From Caldicellulosiruptor hydrothermalis 108 (GTDB lineage Bacteria > Bacillota > Thermoanaerobacteria > Caldicellulosiruptorales > Caldicellulosiruptoraceae), in assembly GCF_000166355.1 (NCBI RefSeq), contig NC_014652.1, positions 2,268,928 to 2,332,927 of the forward strand: DNA of 64,000 nt, written 5' to 3'. Of the stretch, positions 38,778-47,389 are shown one piece after another. The notes beneath the pieces are model-generated. The model was given only the letters and a program-made list of their open reading frames with translations. It was not told the DNA's origin and did not search any database. The first letter of the stretch is position 1. Each line of letters opens with the position of its first letter. A program made the position numbers and the translations under genes.

Positions 38778-38811
38778 AACAAAAACCTCCGTAAACATTT
38801 TTGTATATCTT

Positions 38812-38841
38812 ATTATATCATTTTAAACTCTACTTTTCCAA
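38812..38841 (-). promoter_or_regulatory. Promoter of the rsbV-rsbW-sigB-like operon
   Basis: TTGGAA (38841-38836), 18 bp, then TATAAT (38817-38812) with a TGA extension. It overlaps the 3' end of the preceding anti-sigma gene. It looks like a housekeeping promoter; no SigB-type GTTT/GGGTAT motif is seen. Confidence 0.6.
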
Positions 38842-40224
38842 CCAGTATATTTTGTTTTCATAAATGTAAATATATACTGGAATAAAAAGTTCTCCTGTTT
38901 TCTTATATACAATATCAATATCAGATGGATCTACGTCTTTGAGGTTGTATCTTTTCTCAAACTCTTTTGCCGCCGTTTTTGCATCTATTATTTTCACACT
39001 TTTTAATTTTGAAAAGCTTTTAAGATAAATCTTACCACCAATAACATCTGCACTGCTTGAATAATCTATATAACTATCTGCATCAAATATCCTGTATCCG
39101 TCAAAGTAAATGGCAATCTCTGCTCTGTAGCCATCCTGCTTAGGAAAGACAGAAATTTTGTAATCCTTTATACCAAGTTTTTGTAAAATAAGGTCGGTCT
39201 TATCATAAACGCTCTTAAAAACATTTTCCTGCGCTTTAAGTTCTGAGAATCGGTAAATTGACACTTGAGTATCGCTTTTGGCTAACTCAAAATTAAAATA
39301 ACCATCATAGACATGAGCCTGAACAATATTTTGTGGAGTAAAATACACTTTTTCATACACATTAGATGACACAACGCTTGATAAAATATCTAAAACATGT
39401 TCTTCGTCTATTTTTAGATCTTCTTCTCTCAAAACATAAACACTTTCCAACACATTCTCTTCTTGCGCTTTTACTACCATATCTTGCTTCTCTTTTTCAA
39501 CTTCTTTACTCTGTTTTGTGACAATTACGGATGTGTCTGAGCTTTCGTTTTTAGAATTTGACTCAGAAGCCTTCTTGATACTCTGTTTTGTTTTATTTTT
39601 CACATCACTTTTAACAATTTTTTTGCTCGAAGTATTCGGCAAAGAGCTACTGACAGCTGAAACTTTCTTGCTTGATATATTTTTGTTTCCATTTATAGTA
39701 GAACTTGATTTTTTTGTAATGTCAGAAGATTTTTCAGACTCTGACTTTGTTGAAGATGATGTTACAAACGCCCTTTTGTTGCCACTGCTGCTCTTATGAG
39801 CATCATTTGAACTTTGTTTTTTCTTTGTGCTCTGCGTCTGACTTTTCTTAGGAACATCACTATCTTGCGAAGTTTTCTGCTGGGTAGAAAGATTGCTATT
39901 TTTGCTATTGTTATCATTTTGCTCGGTCTCTTGTCTTGTACTTGTATCCTGCTGCTGGAAAACTCTTTCCATCTCCGTCTTTACAAACGAAGTGTCCTGA
40001 ACATTTAATCTCATCAAATCAAGTTTTAAAGCCCCAAAAGCAACAATGGCTAAAACTATACATGCTGCAACCACTGTTGATATTCTCAAGAGAAATCTTC
40101 CTTTTTTTCTCTTATCATATTCTTTTAATAGCAAATCTTTTAATTCCTGTTTAAACTCTTTCCGATACTCCACTTTAAAAGCCTCTTCAAAAATTCTGTC
40201 AAGTTTTTCATCATTCACTTTCAT
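38830..40224 (-). CDS. Single-pass membrane protein, probable anti-sigma partner of the ECF sigma factor
   Basis: The 464-residue protein has a cytoplasmic N-terminus of about 43 residues and one membrane helix (ISTVVAACIVLAIVAFGAL). A long Ser/Lys/Thr/Gln-rich low-complexity linker (about 100-250) leads to an extracellular C-terminal domain (SVYDKTDLILQKLGIKDYKI; YFDGYRIFDADSYIDYSS). It overlaps the ECF sigma gene by 14 bp, a typical arrangement for an anti-sigma factor, although no classic zinc anti-sigma motif is visible. Start ATG 40224, or GTG 40218, which has better spacing from AGAGGT. The wall-spanning linker suggests sensing outside the cell. Confidence 0.7.
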   Translation of the reverse strand: MKVNDEKLDRIFEEAFKVEYRKEFKQELKDLLLKEYDKRKKGRFLLRISTVVAACIVLAIVAFGALKLDLMRLNVQDTSFVKTEMERVFQQQDTSTRQETEQNDNNSKNSNLSTQQKTSQDSDVPKKSQTQSTKKKQSSNDAHKSSSGNKRAFVTSSSTKSESEKSSDITKKSSSTINGNKNISSKKVSAVSSSLPNTSSKKIVKSDVKNKTKQSIKKASESNSKNESSDTSVIVTKQSKEVEKEKQDMVVKAQEENVLESVYVLREEDLKIDEEHVLDILSSVVSSNVYEKVYFTPQNIVQAHVYDGYFNFELAKSDTQVSIYRFSELKAQENVFKSVYDKTDLILQKLGIKDYKISVFPKQDGYRAEIAIYFDGYRIFDADSYIDYSSSADVIGGKIYLKSFSKLKSVKIIDAKTAAKEFEKRYNLKDVDPSDIDIVYKKTGELFIPVYIYIYENKIYWLEK

Positions 40225-40753
40225 GCACCTCTTTTAAAAGCATTTCTTTGAGCGAATGCATTGCTCTGAAAAATAGGGCTCTTACAGCTACATCCGATTT
40301 GTTTTTTACCTTTGCAATCTCGTGAAATTTCATATTCGCGCCATACCGCAGAATCACAACTTCCTGCTGGTCTTTTGTAAGCCTTTTAAGTGCATTTTTA
40401 ATTATATCTTTCTCAACTTTATCTAAAAGCTCATCCTCCGGATTTTTCAGCCATGAACTGTCCGAAATTTTCTCAATATCAACAAACTCTTTTTTGTTCC
40501 TGTAATAGTCATTTACAACATTCTGGGCAATACGGAATATCCATGCTGAAAAAGAACCATTTTCTTTCCATTCAAACCTGTCAAGTGACCTTAGCACTTT
40601 TATAAAGGTCTCGCTGGTCAGGTCTTCTGTAATTGGATGGTTGAATGTTCTGTAGTATATGTAAGAGTAAATCTTGTCAAAATACATCTCATATAACTTT
40701 TCAAAGTATTTCTTATCCTTCTTTGCCCTTTCCACCAATTCTCTCTCATCCAT
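40211..40753 (-). CDS. ECF-type RNA polymerase sigma factor
   Basis: The 180-residue sigma factor has region 2 (YFEKLYEMYFDKIYSYIYYR; ITEDLTSETFIKVLRSL; FSAWIFRIAQNVVNDYYR) and region 4 (LTKDQQEVVILRYGANMKFHEIAKVKNKSDVAVRALFFRA split across the HTH). Regions 1.1 and 3 are missing, as in ECF factors. The ATG at 40753 has GAGGGG somewhat far upstream. It is first in a two-gene operon with a membrane protein. A possible ECF-type promoter lies upstream, so autoregulation is plausible. Confidence 0.9.
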   Translation of the reverse strand: MDERELVERAKKDKKYFEKLYEMYFDKIYSYIYYRTFNHPITEDLTSETFIKVLRSLDRFEWKENGSFSAWIFRIAQNVVNDYYRNKKEFVDIEKISDSSWLKNPEDELLDKVEKDIIKNALKRLTKDQQEVVILRYGANMKFHEIAKVKNKSDVAVRALFFRAMHSLKEMLLKEVHESE

Positions 40754-40818
40754 TGTCTACTTTTAATCCCCTCTTGCTTATTTTTTATCACACACCTAAA
40801 TTTTACTATATTTATTAT

Positions 40819-40845
40819 AACGCGAAAAGCAAAAATTTCGTTTCG
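40819..40845 (-). promoter_or_regulatory. Possible ECF-type promoter of the ECF sigma operon
   Basis: On the minus strand CGAAAC (40845-40840), 17 bp, then CGTT (40822-40819) resembles the SigW-like pattern TGAAAC-N16-CGTA. No good housekeeping promoter is seen. Tentative. Confidence 0.35.
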
Positions 40846-40913
40846 TTACCAAAATAACTTGTTTGCTCGTATAATAATAAAGACCAAAAGATGGTGGGTG
40901 CACACATTTTAGA

Positions 40914-41543
40914 ATGAATATATATCAGTTCTTTGTGGTAATTTTGTCACTTAACATCGACGCACTTTTCTTTGGAGTTGCATTTGGTACAAAAGGAATT
41001 AAAATCTTGACAAAGTCAAAATTGATAATCTTTTTTACATCTACGATCATTACCACAGTTTCGTTTTTCATGGGAAAATGGTTCGGGAAATTTCTTGAAC
41101 CACAACTTTCTTCGCACTTGGGTGCTGTTTTTATGATAATAATCGGTATAGCACTTGTAATTAGAACACTGATTGAGAAGAAGAACAACACCCCTCTACC
41201 TAAGACACTTGTTAGTTTTTCATTGAAATCGCTCGGACTAACGGTAAAAGTAATAAAAGAACCGCTGCTGTCTGACTTTGACAGCTCAGGCACAATAGAA
41301 CCGGTAGAAGCATTCCTGGTTGCTCTTGCGCTTTCGTTTGACGGTCTTTCAGCTTCATTCTCATTGGGTCTTTCAAACCTTGCAAATATAGAGCAAATAC
41401 TTCTCATACCAGTCTTTCAATTTATAGCTATCTCTGCAGGAAATGTCTTTGCCTACTTTTTTAAGACCTTCAGAAAATCCCTTATTGCCAATTACATCCC
41501 AGGAATTGTTCTAATTGTTCTTGGAATTTACAATCTATTTTAA
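40914..41543 (+). CDS. ytaF: YtaF family membrane protein (MntP-related)
   Basis: The 209-residue protein has two three-helix halves like the manganese exporter MntP. Each half carries an Asp in a helix (LSLNIDALFFGVAFG and ALSFDGLSASFSLGL). The central LLSDFDSSGTIEPVEAFL matches YtaF proteins, named for sporulation expression. Transport of a divalent cation is inferred from the fold only. ATG 40914, with a weak upstream Shine-Dalgarno. A bidirectional terminator follows. Confidence 0.82.
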   Translation: MNIYQFFVVILSLNIDALFFGVAFGTKGIKILTKSKLIIFFTSTIITTVSFFMGKWFGKFLEPQLSSHLGAVFMIIIGIALVIRTLIEKKNNTPLPKTLVSFSLKSLGLTVKVIKEPLLSDFDSSGTIEPVEAFLVALALSFDGLSASFSLGLSNLANIEQILLIPVFQFIAISAGNVFAYFFKTFRKSLIANYIPGIVLIVLGIYNLF

Positions 41544-41549
41544 AAAAGA

Positions 41550-41601
41550 CAAAGAGGCTGAAAAGTCCTGTGCATACCAAGACTACAGCCTCTTTGCTTT
41601 T
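41550..41601. terminator. Bidirectional terminator between ytaF and pepV
   Basis: CAAAGAGGCTG (41550-41560) and CAGCCTCTTTG (41586-41596) form an 11-bp stem with A-rich left and T-rich right flanks. Confidence 0.88.
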
Positions 41602-41603
41602 TA

Positions 41604-42995
41604 CTATTCTTTTGCAAGCCTGTAAATAGCATTTGCATAGATTTTGCTGCACAGTATGAGCCTGTCTATAAGGATATACTCATCTTTTTGGTGGGCAACC
41701 TCTTCATCACCCGGCATATTTGGACCAAAAGCAACCACATTTTTTGCCCACCTTGCGTATGTTCCACCGCCAATCACAAGCGGCTGTGTATCGTCATTTG
41801 TAAATTCTCTGTAAACCTCAAGCAAGGTCCTGATTAAAAAGTGGTCAGCTTCAAAATAAAGAGGGGGAACGTTTGTCACCAAACGATATTCAATATTATA
41901 ATCCTGCAGCACTTCCTTTACTTTATTTTCTATCTCCTCATATGAGGTGTCAACTGGATAGCGAACATTTATTGTAAGGACAAGTCTGCCTTTTTCTTTG
42001 CGTATCATCCCGACATTTAACACAAGCTTGCCTGACTTTTCATCCTCAAACCCAATTGAAAGTTTCTCGCCAAACACGTCAAACCCAATGTGAGTATTAT
42101 AAAAGTCAATAAATCTTCTAAACTCATCCTCTTTTGTCCAAAGCTCATCTAAAATATCAAACATGTACGATATAGCATTTTCGCCTTTGAAAGGCAGGCT
42201 CCCGTGTGCAGATACTCCCTTTGTAACTATAAAGGTCTTACCAGCTTCTTCAAAAACCTCTGCCTTATCATTCAGCCCTTTTTTTGCAATAATTTCTTTG
42301 GCCTTTTGGACATCAAAACTGCCTTCGAACCTGCACCTGTCAGGCACCATGTTGGGTCGCTGTCCGCCCTCAATCTCAAAGGTATCTTTCACATCTTTTG
42401 CAAGCTCAAACACCAAAAAACCTTTTTCACCTTGAATGACAGGAAAATCCGCATCTGGGGTAAAACCAACAGTTGGATATTTTGCTCTTTCAAAATAATA
42501 CTGAAGACACTTAGAGCCACCCTCTTCGTTTGTACCAAAAACAAACCTTAGCTTTCTTTTAAGAGAAATCTTCCCTTCCTGGGCAAGCTTTTTAACCACA
42601 TACATGCCATAAAGAGCTGCCACAGTTGGACCTTTGTCATCAACCGCACCACGTCCAAAAATCTTACCGTCCTTTACAACGCCTTCATAAGGCGGTACAC
42701 TCCACCCTTCCCCTTCGGGTACAACATCCAGATGACCTATCACGCACACATCCTCATCCTGATTCCCATATACTGCCTCAAGCGCATATCCGTCATAGTT
42801 CTTTGTTTCAAATCCCAAGTTTTTGCAAAGATTTTCACACGTAAGCAGAGCATCGTTTATTCCCTTGCCAAAGGGCATATTAGGTGCAGGCATATCCTCA
42901 ACGCTCCTGATTTTTATAAGCTGCAAAGTAGTATTTATTATTTCATCTTTTAAACTTTCAATTTCTTTGTCTATCAGCGTCTTTACATCATCCAC
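41604..42995 (-). CDS. pepV: M20 family dipeptidase PepV
   Basis: The 463-residue zinc dipeptidase shows IGHLDVVPEGEGW, GRGAVDDKGPTVAALYG, TNEEGGSKCL and the C-terminal GGGTYAR-W-KNVVAFGP. These carry the metal ligands and catalytic Asp/Glu of the PepV/Sapep group. It cleaves dipeptides in the cytoplasm. The start is GTG 42995 with AGGAG ten bases before; it overlaps the cwlD stop by 8 bp, so it is the last gene of a long coupled chain. Confidence 0.94.
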   Translation of the reverse strand: MDDVKTLIDKEIESLKDEIINTTLQLIKIRSVEDMPAPNMPFGKGINDALLTCENLCKNLGFETKNYDGYALEAVYGNQDEDVCVIGHLDVVPEGEGWSVPPYEGVVKDGKIFGRGAVDDKGPTVAALYGMYVVKKLAQEGKISLKRKLRFVFGTNEEGGSKCLQYYFERAKYPTVGFTPDADFPVIQGEKGFLVFELAKDVKDTFEIEGGQRPNMVPDRCRFEGSFDVQKAKEIIAKKGLNDKAEVFEEAGKTFIVTKGVSAHGSLPFKGENAISYMFDILDELWTKEDEFRRFIDFYNTHIGFDVFGEKLSIGFEDEKSGKLVLNVGMIRKEKGRLVLTINVRYPVDTSYEEIENKVKEVLQDYNIEYRLVTNVPPLYFEADHFLIRTLLEVYREFTNDDTQPLVIGGGTYARWAKNVVAFGPNMPGDEEVAHQKDEYILIDRLILCSKIYANAIYRLAKE

Positions 42996-43749
42996 TTTTT
43001 GTCATCTCCTCCCTTTGGTCTAAATAGTTTAAAACTCCTTTCAATATTGAGTATGAAAGCCAGTCCTGATACTCCTGGCTTTGGAGCAAAGATAGTTCCA
43101 TCTTGTTTGACATAAAACCACATTCCACCAATATGGCAGGAATTTTGAGGTTTTTTAGGATATACACATCTATTGGTTTTGGCTGTCGTCTGTTTACAAG
43201 TCCATTTGGCATATATCTTAGCTCATTTTGGACAAACAAAGCAACTTTTTTCGCCTCCTCATTTGATTTATCATAAAACACCTGCGCACCAAAGTACTTG
43301 CTCACAGGAAAGCTGTTTAAATGAATGGAGATAAAAACTTGAGGATTGTTTTCTAACACAATCTCTTTTCTCTTTTTCAGGTCATGCGACTTTTTGTCGT
43401 GCTCGCTCAAATCATCTTCTGTTGAGCGCGTAAGAACCACTCTAAATCCGAACATCTCAAAATACTCTTTCAGCTTTCTTGCAATCTGAAGGTTTATCAC
43501 AGACTCTTTTATATTGCCGCTCACTGCCCCCGGGTCAAACCCACCATGCCCAGGGTCAATAACAACAAGATTTTTTGCTTGACAATTATTTTCACTAAAT
43601 ATCTCAGCAACTTTGAACATATTGGTATTTACGAACAAAAAAGCTGTTAAAGCTACAAAAGCTAAAAATGCTGTGCAAACTGAAAATAGCTTTACTTTTT
43701 TATTTTTCAAGCCTTTTATTCCTTCCTTTATCTTTATCTCCCATTTCAT
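42988..43749 (-). CDS. cwlD: N-acetylmuramoyl-L-alanine amidase, CwlD type
   Basis: The 253-residue amidase_3 enzyme has an N-terminal membrane anchor (VCTAFLAFVALTAFLFVNT). Zinc-site residues are in VVIDPGHGGFDPGAV, NIKESVINLQIA and ISIHLNSF, with the catalytic Glu in ILVECGFMSN. CwlD removes peptide side chains during formation of spore cortex muramic lactam. It starts two bases after the DedA-like gene without a clear Shine-Dalgarno, so coupling is likely. It may have another wall role if the organism does not sporulate. Confidence 0.9.
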   Translation of the reverse strand: MKWEIKIKEGIKGLKNKKVKLFSVCTAFLAFVALTAFLFVNTNMFKVAEIFSENNCQAKNLVVIDPGHGGFDPGAVSGNIKESVINLQIARKLKEYFEMFGFRVVLTRSTEDDLSEHDKKSHDLKKRKEIVLENNPQVFISIHLNSFPVSKYFGAQVFYDKSNEEAKKVALFVQNELRYMPNGLVNRRQPKPIDVYILKNLKIPAILVECGFMSNKMELSLLQSQEYQDWLSYSILKGVLNYLDQREEMTKSG

Positions 43750-43751
43750 AA

Positions 43752-44453
43752 TTAAATTTTATGCTTATCCTCTTCTTCTTTATCATTCTGCAAAAATTCT
43801 TTTATTGTCTTTGCAAAAAGAACTGGCGTGAGGGATATAACAATTACCAAACACAAGCTTAAATAAAATCCTGTAGAAAACGGTCTTAAGATATTTTCAC
43901 CAAGATAAGCATACAAAAAACATGCAGGTACTGTTCCAATAAAGGTGGCAAGTATAAAGTCTCTGTACCTTATCTTTGAAAGACCACATATATAGTTTAT
44001 AGCATCATAAGGAAGGATTGGCACAAGCCTCAAAAGTAGTATGATTAAAAAACCTTTCTCAGCTATCTTCTTGCCCACATTAGAAAACTTTGTGTTTTTT
44101 AGCTTTTTTTGTACATAGTCTTTACCAAAATACCTTGCAAACACAAAACCAATGGTAGATGAAAGAAGAGTCCCCACAATTAGAATAAGTGCTCCAAACA
44201 ATGTGCCAAACGAAAGTCCTGCTGCCAACATAAATACTCCTGCCGGGATAAAGATTATAAACGATTTTACTGAGTATAGTATTAAAAACACAAGCGGTGC
44301 CCAAACCCCAAAATGGGAGATATACTGTTTGATATACTTAGGGTTTAGTTGATGCTGTTTCTCAGCATATACAAGAGCAAATATGGAAAGTACCATGATA
44401 AAGATGAATATCCACAGTTTTATTTTATCTTTTATCCTTATTTCTTCAACCAT
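43752..44453 (-). CDS. TVP38/TMEM64 (DedA-like, VTT) membrane protein
   Basis: The 233-residue polytopic protein has the VTT core: FIIFIPAGVFMLAAGLSFGT, GFVFARYFGKD, RLVPILPYDAINYICGLSKI and RDFILATFIGTVPACFLYAYL. Family members act in membrane or lipid homeostasis. ATG 44453 follows GAGAGG closely and lies just beyond the stop of the upstream gene; an earlier in-frame ATG at 44489 would overlap it. Confidence 0.88.
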   Translation of the reverse strand: MVEEIRIKDKIKLWIFIFIMVLSIFALVYAEKQHQLNPKYIKQYISHFGVWAPLVFLILYSVKSFIIFIPAGVFMLAAGLSFGTLFGALILIVGTLLSSTIGFVFARYFGKDYVQKKLKNTKFSNVGKKIAEKGFLIILLLRLVPILPYDAINYICGLSKIRYRDFILATFIGTVPACFLYAYLGENILRPFSTGFYLSLCLVIVISLTPVLFAKTIKEFLQNDKEEEDKHKI

Positions 44454-44454
44454 T

Positions 44455-46263
44455 TTACCTCTCTTCACCTTCTTGGCTATCGTTCTCAAACATCATACTT
44501 TCAACAAAAAATTGGTTGAAATCTTGAGAGTTTGAAAGCTCAATGTATTTTACTTTCCTGCCAATCTCCTGTGCCTCAAGCGCTATTTTGCGGTTCAGAA
44601 GCACAAGCACAGCACCTGCACCTGCACTGTTTCCAACAGGAATTATCTTGTTTTGCAATTTCTTTGGAATGATACCAATTTCAATGGCTGACCATGGATT
44701 TATGTAATTTCCAAACCCACCTGCTAAATATATATTTTCGATGTCATCTTCTGTAATTTTTGCATGTTCAATCATTGTCTTTATCCCAGCTGAGATTGCT
44801 GCCTTTGCAAGCTGAATCTCTCTTATGTCTTTCTGAGTTATATAGACTGAGTCGGTTATGAAAAAGGCTTGTTGACCGTTTACTTCTTTCATGTATGATT
44901 TATAAGCATCATTTTTATCGCAAAACCTGCCAGTTTCATCTATTATACCTTCTTTCAGCATATAAGCAATGGCATCCACTACTCCAGAACCACAAATTCC
45001 AACTGGCTGCTTTGCTCCTATTGTGGTAAAATGCACTTTGCCATTTTCTATTTTAACACTGTCAATTGCACCTTCCACCGCGCCCATCCCGCACGAGATG
45101 TTAACACCTTCAAATGCAGGCCCTGCGGCAGTTGAGCATGCAAGCATAAAGTTACTGTTGCCAAGCACCATCTCACCGTTTGTCCCAAGGTCCAAAAGAA
45201 GAGAAACCTTGGAGCTTTTGTGCATCTGGGTTGAGAGTATTCCCGCAACAATATCTGCTCCAACATATGCTGAGATGCTGTTTAAAATCTCAATGGTACC
45301 GGCTGGATTTATTTCAAGCCCCAAGTCATTCGGTTTTGCGCAAATACTTTCAGTAAAAACTGGCACAAAAGGGGAAACTGCAATTGTCTGAGGGTCAACT
45401 CCCAAGAGAAGGTGTAGCATTGTTGGGTTCCCAACAAAAACCATGCGATAGATATCATCTTTTGAAATAGAGTTTTTATCAGCAAGAATTTGTATAGCTG
45501 TATTTAGCTCTTTTATAATCTCGTTTTGAAGGATAAAAACTCCTTCTTCTTTTTCTCTTGCAAAATCTATTCGGGAAATAACATCGGCACCAAATTTCTT
45601 CTGAGGATTTACAAACGAATAAAAATCTACAACCTTACCTTCAGCCAGATCGACAAGGTAGCACACAACGGTGGTTGTCCCAATATCCACAGCAAGGCCA
45701 AATGCCAAGGAACAGTTTTTCACATCCACAACCTCATCTGAATATACAACTGCATAAAACTCCTGGTCCTTTAGTCTTGCAAGCTTTTGCAAAGTTCTTG
45801 GCAAAACTTTTAGATTGCAATCACCAATTATTTCTTTTAGCCTCAACTCAAAGCTCTTCTGGTCGTCTAAAGAAGGTTTCTGTAAAACCACTTTTTCTAC
45901 AATTATATTTTCTTCATACTCAAAATCATTCACGGCAAAATGTGAAAGTATATTTGCCCTCTCAGAGGATTTTTCTAAAAACACATCTAAATCTTCGCAA
46001 ACCTCTACTTTACATGCAAGCCGAACACCTCTTGATATCTCATCTTCTCTCAGGTGTCTTTTTTCTTCTGGCGTAAGATTTTCCAAGTAGGGTTTTTGAC
46101 CTTTTTTGACTCTCACCTTGCACTTTCCACATACGCCTTTCCCACCACAGCTTGCTTCAATGTCAAATGAGTTTCTTTGTAGGATATCCAGAAGATTTGA
46201 GTTTTTTTCTACTTCTATCTCTGCCACAGCTTCATTTTTCGCATAAACTTTTACAACTGGCAT
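44455..46263 (-). CDS. RACo-like iron-sulfur ASKHA protein (corrinoid protein reactivator family)
   Basis: The roughly 602-residue protein joins an N-terminal [2Fe-2S] ferredoxin domain (SCGGKGVCGKCKV, then RLACKV) to a DUF4445/ASKHA ATPase domain with FGLAVDIGTTTVVCYLVD, FVGNPTMLHLLLGVD, LLLDLGTNGEMVLGN, CSTAAGPAFEG and IYLAGGFGNYINPWSAIEIG. Relatives reduce inactive Co(II) corrinoid proteins in methyl transfer. No methyltransferase or corrinoid protein is encoded nearby, so the target is unknown. The start is ATG 46263 or GTG 46272; the Shine-Dalgarno AAAAGGAG lies inside the end of the preceding gene. Confidence 0.87.
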   Translation of the reverse strand: MPVVKVYAKNEAVAEIEVEKNSNLLDILQRNSFDIEASCGGKGVCGKCKVRVKKGQKPYLENLTPEEKRHLREDEISRGVRLACKVEVCEDLDVFLEKSSERANILSHFAVNDFEYEENIIVEKVVLQKPSLDDQKSFELRLKEIIGDCNLKVLPRTLQKLARLKDQEFYAVVYSDEVVDVKNCSLAFGLAVDIGTTTVVCYLVDLAEGKVVDFYSFVNPQKKFGADVISRIDFAREKEEGVFILQNEIIKELNTAIQILADKNSISKDDIYRMVFVGNPTMLHLLLGVDPQTIAVSPFVPVFTESICAKPNDLGLEINPAGTIEILNSISAYVGADIVAGILSTQMHKSSKVSLLLDLGTNGEMVLGNSNFMLACSTAAGPAFEGVNISCGMGAVEGAIDSVKIENGKVHFTTIGAKQPVGICGSGVVDAIAYMLKEGIIDETGRFCDKNDAYKSYMKEVNGQQAFFITDSVYITQKDIREIQLAKAAISAGIKTMIEHAKITEDDIENIYLAGGFGNYINPWSAIEIGIIPKKLQNKIIPVGNSAGAGAVLVLLNRKIALEAQEIGRKVKYIELSNSQDFNQFFVESMMFENDSQEGEER

Positions 46264-46264
46264 T

Positions 46265-47389
46265 TTATACACTTTCACTCCTTTTTGACAAAAAGAGATT
46301 TTCTCTTATCTTTTTAATTGCACCTGTCTCATACACTGCTTTCAAAAACACAACCAAAAGCGGACCTATCACAAATCCCCATGCGCCAAACACTTCAACA
46401 CCTGCATAGATAGAGACAAGTGTTGTAAAGGTCGAAATTCCCACCTGGCTCGCAACAATCTTGATAGATGCAAACTCACGAATACCTAAAATTATTAGAT
46501 ATACAATCAAAAGTTTTATTCCAAATTTTGTATCTCCAGCTATGAAACTGCCAACTATCCATGGAAGTAAAATAATTCCTGAGCCTACAATTGGAATTAT
46601 GCTCAAAAGGCCCAAAAGAAGGCTTATTACTAAAAAATAAGGTGCTTTTATTATTGAAAGCCCTATTATGCCTGTTAGGAACATTAAAATTGCCAGAATT
46701 ATCTGAGACTTTGCATAGTCTACAACAGAGTCTATAACTTTAAAAATAACTGAAGAAAGTTCTCTGTAAAGCTGGACTGAAAAATTTTGAATTAGCCATG
46801 CCCTCATTTTGTGTCTGTCGCGCATAAAGAAAAAGGCTGATAGCACAGAAAAAAACCACACTGTGATTCCTTTTAAAGTTGCTGGTATTACTTTTATCAC
46901 TTTCAAACTCATTGTAGCAATCTGATTGAGGACATTTGTGAGCTCATCAACACCAGATTGAATGAAATTCACAATAGGTCCCGGCAGCCCTGAATATATA
47001 TTTTTTACGCTTGCAAAGAGCTTGTCTAAAGCCTGGTAAATCTTGTCATAATCAATATTTTGAAGGCTTGTAACTAAACTCATGCACTCATTTACAAGAA
47101 TATATATGCCCTCTGCAAGCATAAAACCAAGTATTATGTTCAAAACAATCAGTATAAGAATTGCAGAGATTGTCCTGCTTACCTTTCTTTTTTCCAAGTA
47201 TTTTAAAAGCGGTTCAGACACCTCTGCAATAAAAAGTCCAATAATAACCGGAATGAAAGCTTTTATCACAAACCTCACAAAAAGGTCAAATGTCTTGATT
47301 AAATATGCACATGAAAAGATAAATGCGCTAATTAGGATAACATAAATCATAGCAACCACAAACCGGTTTTTTGTAAACTCCCTCATCAT
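46265..47389 (-). CDS. AI-2E family transporter (YtvI-like)
   Basis: The 374-residue protein has about seven membrane helices and the family end ASQVGISTFTTLVSIYAGVEVFGAWGFVIGPLLVVFLKA. A soluble hydrophobic-repeat region follows the second helix pair (IDYDKIYQALDKLFASVKNI). Substrate unknown; in Bacillus the YtvI member is sporulation-linked. The start overlaps the stop of the U32 peptidase gene (ATGA). Confidence 0.88.
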   Translation of the reverse strand: MMREFTKNRFVVAMIYVILISAFIFSCAYLIKTFDLFVRFVIKAFIPVIIGLFIAEVSEPLLKYLEKRKVSRTISAILILIVLNIILGFMLAEGIYILVNECMSLVTSLQNIDYDKIYQALDKLFASVKNIYSGLPGPIVNFIQSGVDELTNVLNQIATMSLKVIKVIPATLKGITVWFFSVLSAFFFMRDRHKMRAWLIQNFSVQLYRELSSVIFKVIDSVVDYAKSQIILAILMFLTGIIGLSIIKAPYFLVISLLLGLLSIIPIVGSGIILLPWIVGSFIAGDTKFGIKLLIVYLIILGIREFASIKIVASQVGISTFTTLVSIYAGVEVFGAWGFVIGPLLVVFLKAVYETGAIKKIRENLFLSKRSESV

